25,380 nt of DNA from Caldifarciminota bacterium UBA2202 (GCA_002327905.1 DCUY01000049.1:155-25534); one strand, 5' to 3'; shown: positions 8,560-17,954, counted from the first letter of the stretch. Numbers and translations: made by a program. Notes: generated from the sequence alone by a model not told the origin.

Positions 8560-10103
8560 TAATAATGATTGTTTTGATTTTAATCAATATTTTTATTTCA
8601 GTTCGCAAATCTAAAGATAGTGGCAGTGGTGAGTTTGAAAATCTTGAAGAGGCAATAAGAACAGAATTTCAAAAGAATAGAGAAGAGTCTTCAAAAACAC
8701 ATCGGGAAAATCGTGAGGAGACGGCAAAATCTTTTACCACTTTGGGAGAAGCGAACTCGAAATCATTTGAAACTTTAACGAATATTCAATCAAGTCAATT
8801 AAAGACATTCTCGGAACAACTTAATAATTTAATAAAATCTATGGATGATAAAATAAAGAGTCTTCTTTTGCAATTAGACGTTTCAGCGAAAGATAATAGA
8901 GAGGAATTATCAAAATCATTAAAATCATTTGAAGATAAATTCTCGGTTAATGTGAAGGAATTCAATGAAGTGCAAAAGCAAAAGTTTGATGATCTAAGCA
9001 AAAAACAAGAAGGCATAAAGAATGACACAGAATTGAAACTTAAAGAAATTCGAGAGACAGTTGAAAATAAGCTAAAAACAATTCAAGAAGAGAATAGCAA
9101 GAAATTAGATGAAATGAGAAAAACTGTGGATGAAAAATTACAGGAATCAGTTGAAAAACGATTTAATGAATCTTTCAAATTAATTAGCGAGAGGTTGGAG
9201 CAAGTGCAAAGAGGATTGGGAGAGATGCAGACATTAGCAACAGGAGTAGGAGATTTGAAAAAAGTTCTTACTAATGTTAAAACAAGAGGCAGTCTCGGAG
9301 AAATTCAGCTTGGAGCCATCCTTGAGCAGGTTCTTTCGCCGGAACAATTTTTAAAAAATGCTCAAGTGAAGGATGGCAGTTCGGAAAGGGTTGAATTTGC
9401 AATAAAATTGCCCGGCAGAGATGATAGTGAAGAATCCGTTCTTCTGCCAATAGATTCAAAATTTCCCAATGAAGATTATCAAAGACTATTAGAAGCTTAT
9501 GAGAATTTAACTAATCTTACACAGAAAGAAACAGATGCAATCATAGGTCAGTTTGAATCATCAGTTAAAAAGAATGCTAAAAACATTAAGGATAAATATA
9601 TCAATCCTCCAATGACTACTGATTTTGCAATAATGTTTGTTCCTACAGAAGGATTATATGCAGAAATATTAAGACGAACAGGATTGTTTGAATTTTTACA
9701 GAGAGATTATAAAGTAACAGTGGTTGGTCCGACTAATTTAGCGGCATTCTTAAGCAGTTTGCAGATGGGCTTTCGAACTCTGGCAATTGAAAAGCGTTCA
9801 AGTGAAGTCTGGGAAGTTCTTGGAGCAATTAAGACTGAATTCGGAAAATTTGGGGAAGTGTTAGATAATACAAGAAGAAAACTATTATCAGCAACAAATG
9901 AAATAGATACAGCAAGCAAGAGAACAAGAGCAATTGAACGAAAATTAAAGACGGTTCAAAGTATTCCTGAGAGTAAATCAAAAGCCATTTTAGGTGGTAT
10001 AATTGAATCAGATAAAGAAGCTTTAGAAATTATAGAGGTTAAAGAGAATGACGAAAAGGAGTCATCAGAAAAAACTAAAGAGGATAACAGCTTTGAATTT
10101 TAA
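8544..10103 (+). CDS. rmuC: RmuC family protein (DNA recombination/nuclease-fold) heading the R-M operon
   Basis: RmuC proteins carry a PD-(D/E)XK-like nuclease fold. In E. coli, RmuC limits inversions at short inverted repeats. This one has 519 residues: a membrane-anchor helix (about 1-20), a long charged coiled coil (about 25-230), and the RmuC domain. Domain marks are GSLGEIQLG (249-257), PIDSKFP (302-308), PTEGLYAE near 367 and GPTNLAAFL after it, then an acidic tail. The GTG start is chosen because GGAGG (8535-8539) lies 4 bases upstream and the frame then begins with the anchor helix. The stop is 18 bases before hsdM with no terminator between them, so the two should be co-transcribed. 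Placement beside hsdM, rather than with housekeeping genes, suggests a defence role such as processing cut DNA; that is inference. Confidence 0.9.
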   Translation: MYILLIIMIVLILINIFISVRKSKDSGSGEFENLEEAIRTEFQKNREESSKTHRENREETAKSFTTLGEANSKSFETLTNIQSSQLKTFSEQLNNLIKSMDDKIKSLLLQLDVSAKDNREELSKSLKSFEDKFSVNVKEFNEVQKQKFDDLSKKQEGIKNDTELKLKEIRETVENKLKTIQEENSKKLDEMRKTVDEKLQESVEKRFNESFKLISERLEQVQRGLGEMQTLATGVGDLKKVLTNVKTRGSLGEIQLGAILEQVLSPEQFLKNAQVKDGSSERVEFAIKLPGRDDSEESVLLPIDSKFPNEDYQRLLEAYENLTNLTQKETDAIIGQFESSVKKNAKNIKDKYINPPMTTDFAIMFVPTEGLYAEILRRTGLFEFLQRDYKVTVVGPTNLAAFLSSLQMGFRTLAIEKRSSEVWEVLGAIKTEFGKFGEVLDNTRRKLLSATNEIDTASKRTRAIERKLKTVQSIPESKSKAILGGIIESDKEALEIIEVKENDEKESSEKTKEDNSFEF

Positions 10104-10121
10104 AATATAAGGAAAATCGAA

Positions 10122-11669
10122 ATGAAAAAAGACAAAGAAGCAAAGCAAGAGCCGATTGAAAAACAACTTTGGAAGGCGGCGGACAAATTAAGAAAGAATA
10201 TTGATGCCGCTGAATACAAGCACATTGTTTTAGGACTCATTTTTTTAAAGTATATTTCCAATGCCTTTGAAGAACTCCATTCAAAACTTGTTGAGGGGAA
10301 AGGCGACTATAAAGGTTCGGACCCTGAAGACAAAGACGAGTATAAAGCAGAGAATGTCTTTTTTGTGCCTGAAAAAGCCCGTTGGACAAATCTGAAGACA
10401 AAGGCAAAACTACCTACCATAGGCAAAATTGTTGATGAGGCAATGGAGGCAATTGAAAAGGATAATCCTTCACTAAAAGATGTACTTCCAAAAGTATATG
10501 CAAGAGGGAATCTTGATTCAACAAACCTCGGTGGATTAATAGATTTGGTAAGCAATATTGCCTTTGGCGATGCTAAGGCAAGAAGTGCCGATATACTCGG
10601 TCATGTTTTTGAATATTTTTTAGGAGAATTTGCTCTTGCAGAAGGTACAAAAGGCGGTTCGTTTTATACACCTAAAAGCGTTGTCGAACTTCTTGTTGAA
10701 ATGCTTGAGCCATACAAAGGAAGAGTCTTTGATCCCTGTTGCGGTTCCGGTGGAATGTTTGTTCAATCTGAGAAATTCATCAAAAAGCATCAAGGGAAAG
10801 TAAATAATATTTCCATATACGGGCAAGAGAGCAATCAAACAACATGGCGACTCTGCAAAATGAATCTTGCTTTTCGAGGAATAGACAGTTCACAGATTAA
10901 ATGGAATAATGAAGGTTCGTTCTTACAAGATGCCCATAAAGATTTAAAAGCGGATTTTGTTATCGCGAATCCTCCATTCAATGACAGTGACTGGAGCGGT
11001 GAGTTGCTGGAAAAAGACGGAAGGTGGAAGTATGGAAAACCACCTGCAGGAAATGCCAATTATGCTTGGATTCAACACTTTCTTTATCACTTAAGTCCGA
11101 CCGGAATGACTGGATTTGTATTATCAAAGGGCGCTCTTACATCCAAGACATCCGGTGAAGGAGATATTCGAAGAGCATTGATTGAAGACCATTTGGTTGA
11201 TTGTATTGTAAATCTTCCTCCTAAGCTATTCCTTAATACACAAATTCCTGCTTGTCTTTGGTTTTTAAGTCGGAATAAAGCAAATGGCGGTTATCGTAAA
11301 AGGACCAATGAAATATTGTTTATTGACGCGAGAAATGAAGGGCATTTGATTAATAGAAGGAACAGAGAGCTTTCAAAAGAGGATATTGATAAAATTGCAT
11401 CAACATATCACGAATGGCGAAAAGTTAATGGGAAATACGAAGATGTTAAAGGTTTCTGCTTTTCAGCAAGTTTGGAGAGAGTAAAAGAACTTGATTATGT
11501 ACTTACTCCCGGTAGATATGTCGGCCTCCCGGAGGAGGAAGATGATTTTGATTTTAAAGAGAAGTTTCTGAGTTTGAAGAAAGAACTTGAAGAACAAATA
11601 AAAGAAGAAGAGAAACTGAATAAAATAATCCTTGAGAACTTAAATAAGATAGATTTAAAGGATAATTAA
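10122..11669 (+). CDS. hsdM: Type I restriction-modification system, methyltransferase subunit
   Basis: HsdM transfers a methyl group from S-adenosylmethionine to adenine N6 within a site chosen by HsdS, and forms M2S and R2M2S complexes. The 515-residue product has the N-terminal helical HsdM domain (about 10-150). The catalytic domain shows FYTP (181-184), the SAM-binding motif DPCCGSGG (204-211) and catalytic NPPF (283-286), so it looks active. A charged coiled-coil tail (about 470-515) is of the kind that contacts HsdS. AAGGAAAA at 10109 supports the ATG. The next gene starts 3 bases after the stop, and hsdS is separated from hsdM by two inserted genes instead of being adjacent as usual. 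Confidence 0.97.
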   Translation: MKKDKEAKQEPIEKQLWKAADKLRKNIDAAEYKHIVLGLIFLKYISNAFEELHSKLVEGKGDYKGSDPEDKDEYKAENVFFVPEKARWTNLKTKAKLPTIGKIVDEAMEAIEKDNPSLKDVLPKVYARGNLDSTNLGGLIDLVSNIAFGDAKARSADILGHVFEYFLGEFALAEGTKGGSFYTPKSVVELLVEMLEPYKGRVFDPCCGSGGMFVQSEKFIKKHQGKVNNISIYGQESNQTTWRLCKMNLAFRGIDSSQIKWNNEGSFLQDAHKDLKADFVIANPPFNDSDWSGELLEKDGRWKYGKPPAGNANYAWIQHFLYHLSPTGMTGFVLSKGALTSKTSGEGDIRRALIEDHLVDCIVNLPPKLFLNTQIPACLWFLSRNKANGGYRKRTNEILFIDARNEGHLINRRNRELSKEDIDKIASTYHEWRKVNGKYEDVKGFCFSASLERVKELDYVLTPGRYVGLPEEEDDFDFKEKFLSLKKELEEQIKEEEKLNKIILENLNKIDLKDN

Positions 11670-11672
11670 ATT

Positions 11673-13181
11673 ATGAATAACCTTAAAGTCTTATTAGATA
11701 CTAACATCATCATACACAGAGAAGCTACAACAGTTAATAATAAAGATATAGGTGTTCTCTTTAAGTGGATTGACAAAGCAAAATATATAAAATGTATACA
11801 TCCAATTACAATAGATGAAATTAAAAAAAATTCTAATGAAAAAATAGTGGAAACGTTTTTAGTGAAACTTCAAAGTTATAACCAAATAAAGAATATTGCA
11901 CCAATAGATGATAAAGTGAAAAGATTGGCAGAACACATTGATGCAAACGAAAACGACATTAACGACACCCATTTTATAAATGAGATCTATTGCAACAGAG
12001 TAGATTATCTTATTTCTGAAGACAAGAAGATTCACAGGAAAGCTCAAATTTTAGGTATATCTGATAGAGTTTTTACCATAGATTCTTTTCTCGAAAAAAT
12101 TGTAGCGGAATTCCCGGAACTTGTAGATTATAAAGTACTATCGGTTACTAAAAAACACTTTGGAGAAATAAATCTCCAAGATAAGTTTTTTGATAGTTTT
12201 AAAATCGATTATCCTGAGTTTGACAAATGGTTTAATAGAAAGGCAGACGAAATAGCCTATGTAACTCTTAATAAAGGTAATTTACTTTCTTTTCTTTATC
12301 TAAAAATTGAAGAGAAAGATGAAAACTATAGCAGTATAGATCCAGTGTTTAAACCTAAAAAAAGATTGAAGATCGGAACTTTTAAAGTCATAAGTAATGG
12401 AGTTAAACTGGGTGAACGTTTCATGAAAATTGTTTTTGATAATGCTTTAGCAAACAAAGTGGATGAGATTTATGTTACAATCTATAATAAAAGAACTGAC
12501 CAACAAAGATTGATAGACTTACTTGAAGCATGGGGATTCTATCTACATGGAACAAAAGAAACCGAATTGGTTTATGTTAGAGATTTCACACCGAAATTCA
12601 ATGATAAGGACCCTAAAAAAACATATCCATATATATCAAGAAAGAAAAATGTTTATTTAAATCCGATTTACCCTGATTATCACACAGAGCTTTTACCAGA
12701 CTCCATTTTAACGAATGAATCTCCACTGAATTTTGTAGAAAATGGACCCCATCGGAATGCATTGAGTAAAGTTTATATCTCAAGATCGTGGTTTAAGGCG
12801 TTGGAAAAAGGCGATATAATAATCTTTTATAGAACGGGGGGGTTCTACAAATCAGTTATTACAACCATCGGACTAGTAGAGAACGTTGAACTGAATATTA
12901 GTAATGAGGATGAATTTATATCTAAATGTCGCAAAAGAAGTATCTTCACAGATGATCAATTAAGAGTATATTGGAATAAAATGCCAACATATCGTCCGTT
13001 TATTGTTAATTTTATGTATATCTACACCTTTCCAATTAAAATAAACATGGCTAAATTAATTGAGTTAGAAATTATTAAAGATGTTGATTCAGCACCAAGA
13101 GGATTTACTCAACTATCTCATAAGCAATTTGAAACAATTTTAAAGGAGACAAATACTGATGAAAGTTTTATTGTCGATTAA
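11673..13181 (+). CDS. PIN-GNAT-PUA/EVE-like three-domain fusion protein
   Basis: No single-gene name is recognised. Three folds can be argued. (1) Residues 1-140 form a PIN-type nuclease, with LLDTN (D9), D48/E49, NDTH (D98) and ISEDKK (D117) supplying the usual acidic metal-binding set. This predicts a Mg-dependent RNase. (2) About 190-305 resembles a GNAT acetyltransferase: a beta hairpin, then VKLGERF (244-250) at the acetyl-CoA loop, an amphipathic helix, and an AWGFYLHG element. (3) About 325-490 resembles an EVE/PUA-like domain, with the GDIIIFYRTGG stretch at 380-390 and a strand-rich core; such domains bind modified bases or RNA. AAAGGA (11657-11662) precedes the ATG. It starts 3 bases after hsdM and overlaps the ASCH gene by 23 bases. 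It appears more AT-rich than hsdM and hsdR, suggesting separate acquisition. Confidence is high for PIN and moderate for the other two domains. Confidence 0.75.
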   Translation: MNNLKVLLDTNIIIHREATTVNNKDIGVLFKWIDKAKYIKCIHPITIDEIKKNSNEKIVETFLVKLQSYNQIKNIAPIDDKVKRLAEHIDANENDINDTHFINEIYCNRVDYLISEDKKIHRKAQILGISDRVFTIDSFLEKIVAEFPELVDYKVLSVTKKHFGEINLQDKFFDSFKIDYPEFDKWFNRKADEIAYVTLNKGNLLSFLYLKIEEKDENYSSIDPVFKPKKRLKIGTFKVISNGVKLGERFMKIVFDNALANKVDEIYVTIYNKRTDQQRLIDLLEAWGFYLHGTKETELVYVRDFTPKFNDKDPKKTYPYISRKKNVYLNPIYPDYHTELLPDSILTNESPLNFVENGPHRNALSKVYISRSWFKALEKGDIIIFYRTGGFYKSVITTIGLVENVELNISNEDEFISKCRKRSIFTDDQLRVYWNKMPTYRPFIVNFMYIYTFPIKINMAKLIELEIIKDVDSAPRGFTQLSHKQFETILKETNTDESFIVD

Positions 13182-13539
13182 ACCTGAATTTGCAGAGAAA
13201 ATCTTTAATGGTTCGAAAAAGTTTGAATATCGAAGATCTATTTTCAAAAATCCTAATATCAAAACTGTAGTGGTGTATGCTTCATATCCTGTTCAAAAGG
13301 TAATTGGGGAATTTGACATAGATGAGATAATAAATACTAACATCAATGATATTTGGAGAGAAACATGCGAATATTCAGGGATAAGCAAAGAGTATTTTAT
13401 GAATTATTTCACAGATAGAAAAGAGGGGTATGCCATAAAAGTGAAAAAAGTCCGAAGATACAAGAACGAATTGAATCTTAAAGAACATTTTGGAATAATT
13501 CCCCCACAATCATTTGTTTATTTGGAGAACGTAAAATAA
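13159..13539 (+). CDS. ASCH domain protein (PUA-like fold)
   Basis: A 126-residue single-domain protein. The opening VLLSIKPEFAEKIFNGSKKF, then EYRR and a VVVYASYP strand, matches the ASCH pattern of substrate or RNA-binding pocket residues: K8 and the G-x-K-x-x-E-Y-R-R loop at about 18-26. ASCH proteins have a PUA-related beta barrel. Some hydrolyse modified nucleosides, and many are of unknown role. It overlaps the PIN-GNAT gene by 23 bases and shares its last base with the hsdS start. This tight coupling to a PIN-domain gene suggests a functional pair, possibly an effector with a modulator or antitoxin; that is inference. AAGGAG at 13143-13148 supports the ATG. Confidence 0.8.
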   Translation: MKVLLSIKPEFAEKIFNGSKKFEYRRSIFKNPNIKTVVVYASYPVQKVIGEFDIDEIINTNINDIWRETCEYSGISKEYFMNYFTDRKEGYAIKVKKVRRYKNELNLKEHFGIIPPQSFVYLENVK

Positions 13540-14726
13540 TGATTAAATGGAAAAAATACCGATTAGGAGACGTAGTTACATCTAATCTCAAAAATATAGC
13601 AAAGGATTATCCATACAAAATAATTAAATATTTAGATACGGGTTCGATCAAATGTGGAAAAGTTGAAACATATCAAGAGTTCAATTTGGAAGATGCACCA
13701 AGTCGAGCAAAGCGACTCGTGAAAGAACATGATATTATTTATTCAAATGTGAGACCTATTCAACGGCATTATGGATATATAAAGAAGCCGCCAGAGAATT
13801 TAGTGGTATCAACTGGGTTTTCTGTTATTTCAACAAATGTTAAATTAGCAGACTCTTTGTATATTTATTATCTGTTATCAACAAAGGAAATTGTAGAACT
13901 TCTTGATTCTATTGCTGAGGGTTCTACATCGGCTTACCCTTCTCTCAAACCGTCTGACATTGAAAATCTTGAGATTATTCTTCCTCCTCTTTCTGAACAA
14001 AAGGAAATTGCAGAAATTCTTTCGAGTTTGGATGATAAAATTGATTTACTCCATCGGCAAAATAAAACTCTTGAAGCTATTGCTGAGACGGTTTTTCGGC
14101 AGTGGTTTGTGGAACCTTGCAAGAATGGATTACCTAAAGGATGGGAGGAAGGTACCATTCTTTCTTATGCAGATCATTTAAAGAAAACCATTTATCCGTA
14201 TAACTTTTCACAGACGGAATTTTTTCACTACAGCATTCCTTCATATGATGCTAATAAGCAACCCATATTAGAAATGGGTTCTGAGATACAAAGCAATAAA
14301 TATTGTTTAGAAAAATATTGTATTCTGTTTTCTAAACTAAATCCACAAAAAGATAAAAGAATTTGGTTGTTGCCGGAAAATGTTAGCGAAAATTCTATAT
14401 GCTCAACAGAGTTTCAAGTTATAAAGCCCAAAAGTATAAGCTATTTATATTTTCTCTATGGATGGCTTTCTTCTGGGCAGAACTACGCAAAAATATCATC
14501 TGGAACAGGTGGTACTAGTAGCAGTCATCAAAGAATTGATCCAAAGATTATCTTTTCGTTTAAGTGTCCTCTAGTTCCAGATAATATAATAAATGAGTTT
14601 AATGAAAAAGTAATTTCTTTATATAAAAAACAAGTTAACAACCAAATTCAAATCCGTAGCATCGAAAGAACACGTAACACAATCTTCTCTAAGCTAATAT
14701 CCGGAGAAGTGTGGGTTGAAGTGTGA
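13539..14726 (+). CDS. hsdS: Type I restriction-modification system, specificity subunit
   Basis: HsdS recognises the bipartite DNA target and holds two HsdM subunits. The 395-residue product has the classic layout: first target-recognition domain (about 1-145), a central conserved helix beginning LPPLSEQKEIAEILSSLDD at about 148 and ending RQWFVE near 192, second target-recognition domain (about 195-365), and a distal conserved helix ending IFSKLISGEVWVE. Both halves are complete, so two half-sites are expected. The distance between conserved helices sets the spacer of the target, but I cannot read the target itself from sequence. The ATG overlaps the stop of the ASCH gene by one base. GGAG at 13524-13527 lies 11 bases upstream. 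The stop overlaps the next start (GTGA). Confidence 0.96.
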   Translation: MIKWKKYRLGDVVTSNLKNIAKDYPYKIIKYLDTGSIKCGKVETYQEFNLEDAPSRAKRLVKEHDIIYSNVRPIQRHYGYIKKPPENLVVSTGFSVISTNVKLADSLYIYYLLSTKEIVELLDSIAEGSTSAYPSLKPSDIENLEIILPPLSEQKEIAEILSSLDDKIDLLHRQNKTLEAIAETVFRQWFVEPCKNGLPKGWEEGTILSYADHLKKTIYPYNFSQTEFFHYSIPSYDANKQPILEMGSEIQSNKYCLEKYCILFSKLNPQKDKRIWLLPENVSENSICSTEFQVIKPKSISYLYFLYGWLSSGQNYAKISSGTGGTSSSHQRIDPKIIFSFKCPLVPDNIINEFNEKVISLYKKQVNNQIQIRSIERTRNTIFSKLISGEVWVEV

Positions 14727-15364
14727 ACACTAATTCATCTCTTAGTAATTTAAAACCTTGGAGTGTAAGACCTTTTGAATTATTATTTCATGCTGAAATG
14801 CACATTCAAAATGGAACTGATTATGACAGAAGGCTATCATTGATTAGTTTCGATAACGCAATAGAAGTTTCAATTACTACATATCTATCATTAAATCCGA
14901 TCCAACGTGAAAATCGTTCTTATCCTAGGAAAGATGTTGATAAATGGTTGAAAAATTATCATACTAAACTAGATTTTTTCTTTTCAGAGTTACATCGCAG
15001 AGGATTGCCTACTCATAAGGAAAAAAAGGATATAGTTTGGTATCATGACCAAAGAAGTGAGCAATATCATGGTTCAAATTCAGGTGTTCCTTCAATGGAT
15101 ACACTTAATAACATCCGTCAAATTGCAATATGGATATTTTCTGTTTTATTTCAAATGTCCAATGTAGAAACTATTTTAAAGTCAGCATTAACAATATCAG
15201 AGAGAAGTTATCCTGAAATACCAAAAGAAATTATATCACCCAGAATTGAAGGAGTAAAAAAAATTCACGAAACATCCCTTTTTATAGCTTCGATATTAGG
15301 TGGATGGAATGAAAATTCACAAGAAGATGATGAAATAATCGATGAGGTGACAAGTGGATTCTAA
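14723..15364 (+). CDS. HEPN-like putative RNase embedded between hsdS and hsdR
   Basis: A 213-residue, mostly helical protein. The region 105-120 contains WYHDQRSEQYHG, an R-x4-H motif (R111, H116) of the kind that forms the RNase centre of HEPN domains. The preceding helices (RPFELLFHAEMH and LSLISFDNAIEVSI) fit the four-helix HEPN core. HEPN proteins act as RNases in toxin-antitoxin, abortive infection and CRISPR systems, usually as dimers. The GTG start overlaps the hsdS stop by 4 bases. The end overlaps the next gene by 11 bases, so translation should be coupled to both neighbours. The pairing with a large putative sensor suggests an effector/sensor couple. Catalytic activity is inferred from the motif only. 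It could instead be a non-catalytic HEPN scaffold. Confidence 0.6.
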   Translation: MNTNSSLSNLKPWSVRPFELLFHAEMHIQNGTDYDRRLSLISFDNAIEVSITTYLSLNPIQRENRSYPRKDVDKWLKNYHTKLDFFFSELHRRGLPTHKEKKDIVWYHDQRSEQYHGSNSGVPSMDTLNNIRQIAIWIFSVLFQMSNVETILKSALTISERSYPEIPKEIISPRIEGVKKIHETSLFIASILGGWNENSQEDDEIIDEVTSGF

Positions 15365-17954
15365 GAAATGGTTAAACGACATTAGGGAGGTCAAGAAATA
15401 CAATGATGAAATTATTTCCCTGAGGAACGGTCTTTGGCAGGTGAAAAATAAAGGTAACTTTTTATTGAAATACTCACCATATTTCTACGATTCTCATTTA
15501 GATTTAATAAAAGCTATTTCATTAAAAGTTTTATCCGAAATTCATCCTATGTTCGATTTAAAATCTGAAGATAGATTTGCTACGGCAATTTATGGAAAAG
15601 TTCATAAGTATTCAATAGAATTGCGGAAAGGTATTTCTGAAACACTTGCGTTTTTGGGTGTTTATGGAACAGATTTAGAAAATTGTACGCTGGGCAAACC
15701 AGAGATGACCGCAACCCTTGTGGTAAGAGAACTTTTTAATGATTCTGATTGGAAGCTCTGGGCGAGTTTAAATGACCTTTTACCAATATTAGCAGAAGCG
15801 GCTCCTTCAGAGTTTTTATCGTCAGTTGAAAATGCTTTGAAACAACAGCCTTGTCCATTTGATGAGCTTTTTAAACAAGAAGGAACGGATATAAATTACT
15901 TAACTGGTTTATATTGGGCATTGGAGGTGTTAGCTTGGAGTGAAGAATATCTTTCAAGAACAATCCTTGTTTTAGCTGAACTTGCTACACATGATAGGGG
16001 CGGAAATTGGGGAAATCGACCGGATAACTCCATAACCACAATTTTATTGCCTTGGTTTCCTCAAACAACAGCTTCAATTGAGAAGAGAATAGCGGCTTTG
16101 AAAGGAGTTCAAAGAAATTATCGAGATGTCGCTTGGAAAATATTAATAAGATTAATGCCCAACAGACAACAAACTTCAACTGGAACATACAAACCTGCCT
16201 TTAGAAAATTTATATCTGAAGATTGGAATTCAAAAGTAACACATTCTGAATATACAGAACAAATAAAAGCATATGCGGAGATGGCTATTGATATGGCTAA
16301 AGGGAATATAGAATATGTATCGGAATTAGTTAATAATTTGGATAATATCCCTCAACCTTCATTAAATGTATTTATAGAATATCTTTCATCAGATGAAATT
16401 AAAAGAATATCTGAAGAAAAACGAAGGGTCATATGGGAATCACTAAATTTATTTATAAGTAAACATCGACAATTTTCAGATGCAAAATGGGCATTGCCAA
16501 AAGAAACTGTGGATTTATTGGAAAAAGTAGCGAAAGAAATCTCTCCCCAAAAACCGGAATTAATTTATAGACAACTGTTTTCGGGAAGAGATTTAGATTT
16601 AATGAATAAAAATGAGGATTGGCAGACGCAATTGAAAAAAATCAATGACATGAGAGTAGAAGCAATAGAAAATATATATGAAAGCAATGAAAATAAAGTA
16701 GAAGCTTTAATTTTATTTGCAAATAGTGTAGGAAATCCATCTCAAGTGGGTTCTACTTTTGCATTATTTTCTAATGAAGAAAACGAAGCTTTTCTCCTTC
16801 CTTCATTTTTGAGTTCAAAAGAACAAAATAAAAAACAGTTTATAAATGGATATATTTGGACTCGTTATAACAAGTTTGGAAAGAAGTGGTTAGAAAACTT
16901 TCAAATTGAAAAATGGACATTAGAAGAGAGATACAATCTTTTACTCTGTTTGCCATTCGAAAATGAAATATGGGAAAAAGTAGATGAGTATTTAGGAGTG
17001 AATGCTGAAGAATATTGGAAAAGAGTAAACAAAAATCCCTTTCCGACTCAAAGTAATCTTCTCATAGCCATTAAGAATTTGCTCAAATACAATCGACCAA
17101 AACTCGCTCTTAAATGCATAGAAGCTCAAAAGTATAAAACAAAGGAGTTCTATAAGGATTTGGCAATTGAATCACTCAATAAAATACTAACCTCTGATGA
17201 ATCTTTCGAGTCAATAGACACTTATGATATCATTGATATTATAAAAATACTTCAAAATGACTCTGATATTAGTGAAGAAGTACTGTTTAACATTGAATGG
17301 ATGTATCTTCCTTTGTTAAACGGGATTAATGATGCTGAACCAAAGATTCTTGAAAAATATCTCTCACAGAAACCGGAATTTTTTATTGAAGTAATTCAGT
17401 TATTGTATCGCTCAAAGAAGGAAGAAAAAACAGAAAAACAAGCAGATGAACAAACAGAAAAATTAGCATCAAATGCTTGGAAGCTTTTGCATGAATGGAA
17501 ACGACCTCCCGGAATGTTAGATGACGGTTCTTTTTCAAGTGAAGCATTTAAAAACTGGGCTAACGAAGTAAGGTTAAAGACTTCTGAATCAGGTCATTTG
17601 GAGGTCGCGTTGAATCATCTTGGAAGTGTTCTATTTTACACACCTCCCGACTTAAAAAGTTTGTGGATTAATTTGTCGGTAGCCGAATATCTTGATGAAA
17701 AAGAGAATGACACTGTTCGTCGCGGATTTGTATCTGCAATCTTCAATTCTCGTGGGGTATATACAGTCGATCCTTCAGGAGAACAAGAACGAGAAATTGC
17801 TAGAATTTGGAAAGCAAAAGCAGATGAATTGGAGAATGAAGGCTTTGTGCGTTTCGCAACAGCTTTGAAAGAATTAGCTAATTCTTATGAGCGAGAGGCT
17901 GAAAGAGTAATTCGTGATTTTGGTAATCAACAAGAGGATGAAGATGACTACTAA
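15354..17954 (+). CDS. Large repeat-type protein resembling the sensor arm of STAND NTPases, without an NTPase
   Basis: An 866-residue soluble, largely helical protein. The stretch DRGGNWGNRPDNS (214-226) followed by LPWFPQT (232-238) and a KRIAALKG helix resembles a block I recall from the C-terminal halves of very large ATPase-type (STAND/Avs-like) bacterial proteins. I cannot verify this without a search. No Walker A (GxxxxGK[S/T]) or other P-loop is present anywhere in it, nor a recognisable nuclease motif. Either it is a stand-alone sensor or scaffold, or its N-terminal ATPase has been lost. The rest shows alpha-solenoid-like helix pairs, a Glu/Lys-rich linker near 690-705, and an acidic C-terminus. 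GTG start with GAGG (15344-15347) 6 bases upstream. It overlaps the HEPN gene and hsdR by 11 bases each, so it is translated as part of the R-M operon. Confidence 0.55.
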   Translation: MDSKKWLNDIREVKKYNDEIISLRNGLWQVKNKGNFLLKYSPYFYDSHLDLIKAISLKVLSEIHPMFDLKSEDRFATAIYGKVHKYSIELRKGISETLAFLGVYGTDLENCTLGKPEMTATLVVRELFNDSDWKLWASLNDLLPILAEAAPSEFLSSVENALKQQPCPFDELFKQEGTDINYLTGLYWALEVLAWSEEYLSRTILVLAELATHDRGGNWGNRPDNSITTILLPWFPQTTASIEKRIAALKGVQRNYRDVAWKILIRLMPNRQQTSTGTYKPAFRKFISEDWNSKVTHSEYTEQIKAYAEMAIDMAKGNIEYVSELVNNLDNIPQPSLNVFIEYLSSDEIKRISEEKRRVIWESLNLFISKHRQFSDAKWALPKETVDLLEKVAKEISPQKPELIYRQLFSGRDLDLMNKNEDWQTQLKKINDMRVEAIENIYESNENKVEALILFANSVGNPSQVGSTFALFSNEENEAFLLPSFLSSKEQNKKQFINGYIWTRYNKFGKKWLENFQIEKWTLEERYNLLLCLPFENEIWEKVDEYLGVNAEEYWKRVNKNPFPTQSNLLIAIKNLLKYNRPKLALKCIEAQKYKTKEFYKDLAIESLNKILTSDESFESIDTYDIIDIIKILQNDSDISEEVLFNIEWMYLPLLNGINDAEPKILEKYLSQKPEFFIEVIQLLYRSKKEEKTEKQADEQTEKLASNAWKLLHEWKRPPGMLDDGSFSSEAFKNWANEVRLKTSESGHLEVALNHLGSVLFYTPPDLKSLWINLSVAEYLDEKENDTVRRGFVSAIFNSRGVYTVDPSGEQEREIARIWKAKADELENEGFVRFATALKELANSYEREAERVIRDFGNQQEDEDDY

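Noticed and set aside
17914..17943. Upstream GTG as hsdR start
   Set aside because: The ATG at 17944 has a well-placed GAGG and gives the normal family N-terminus. The extra ten residues would only extend the overlap with the preceding gene.
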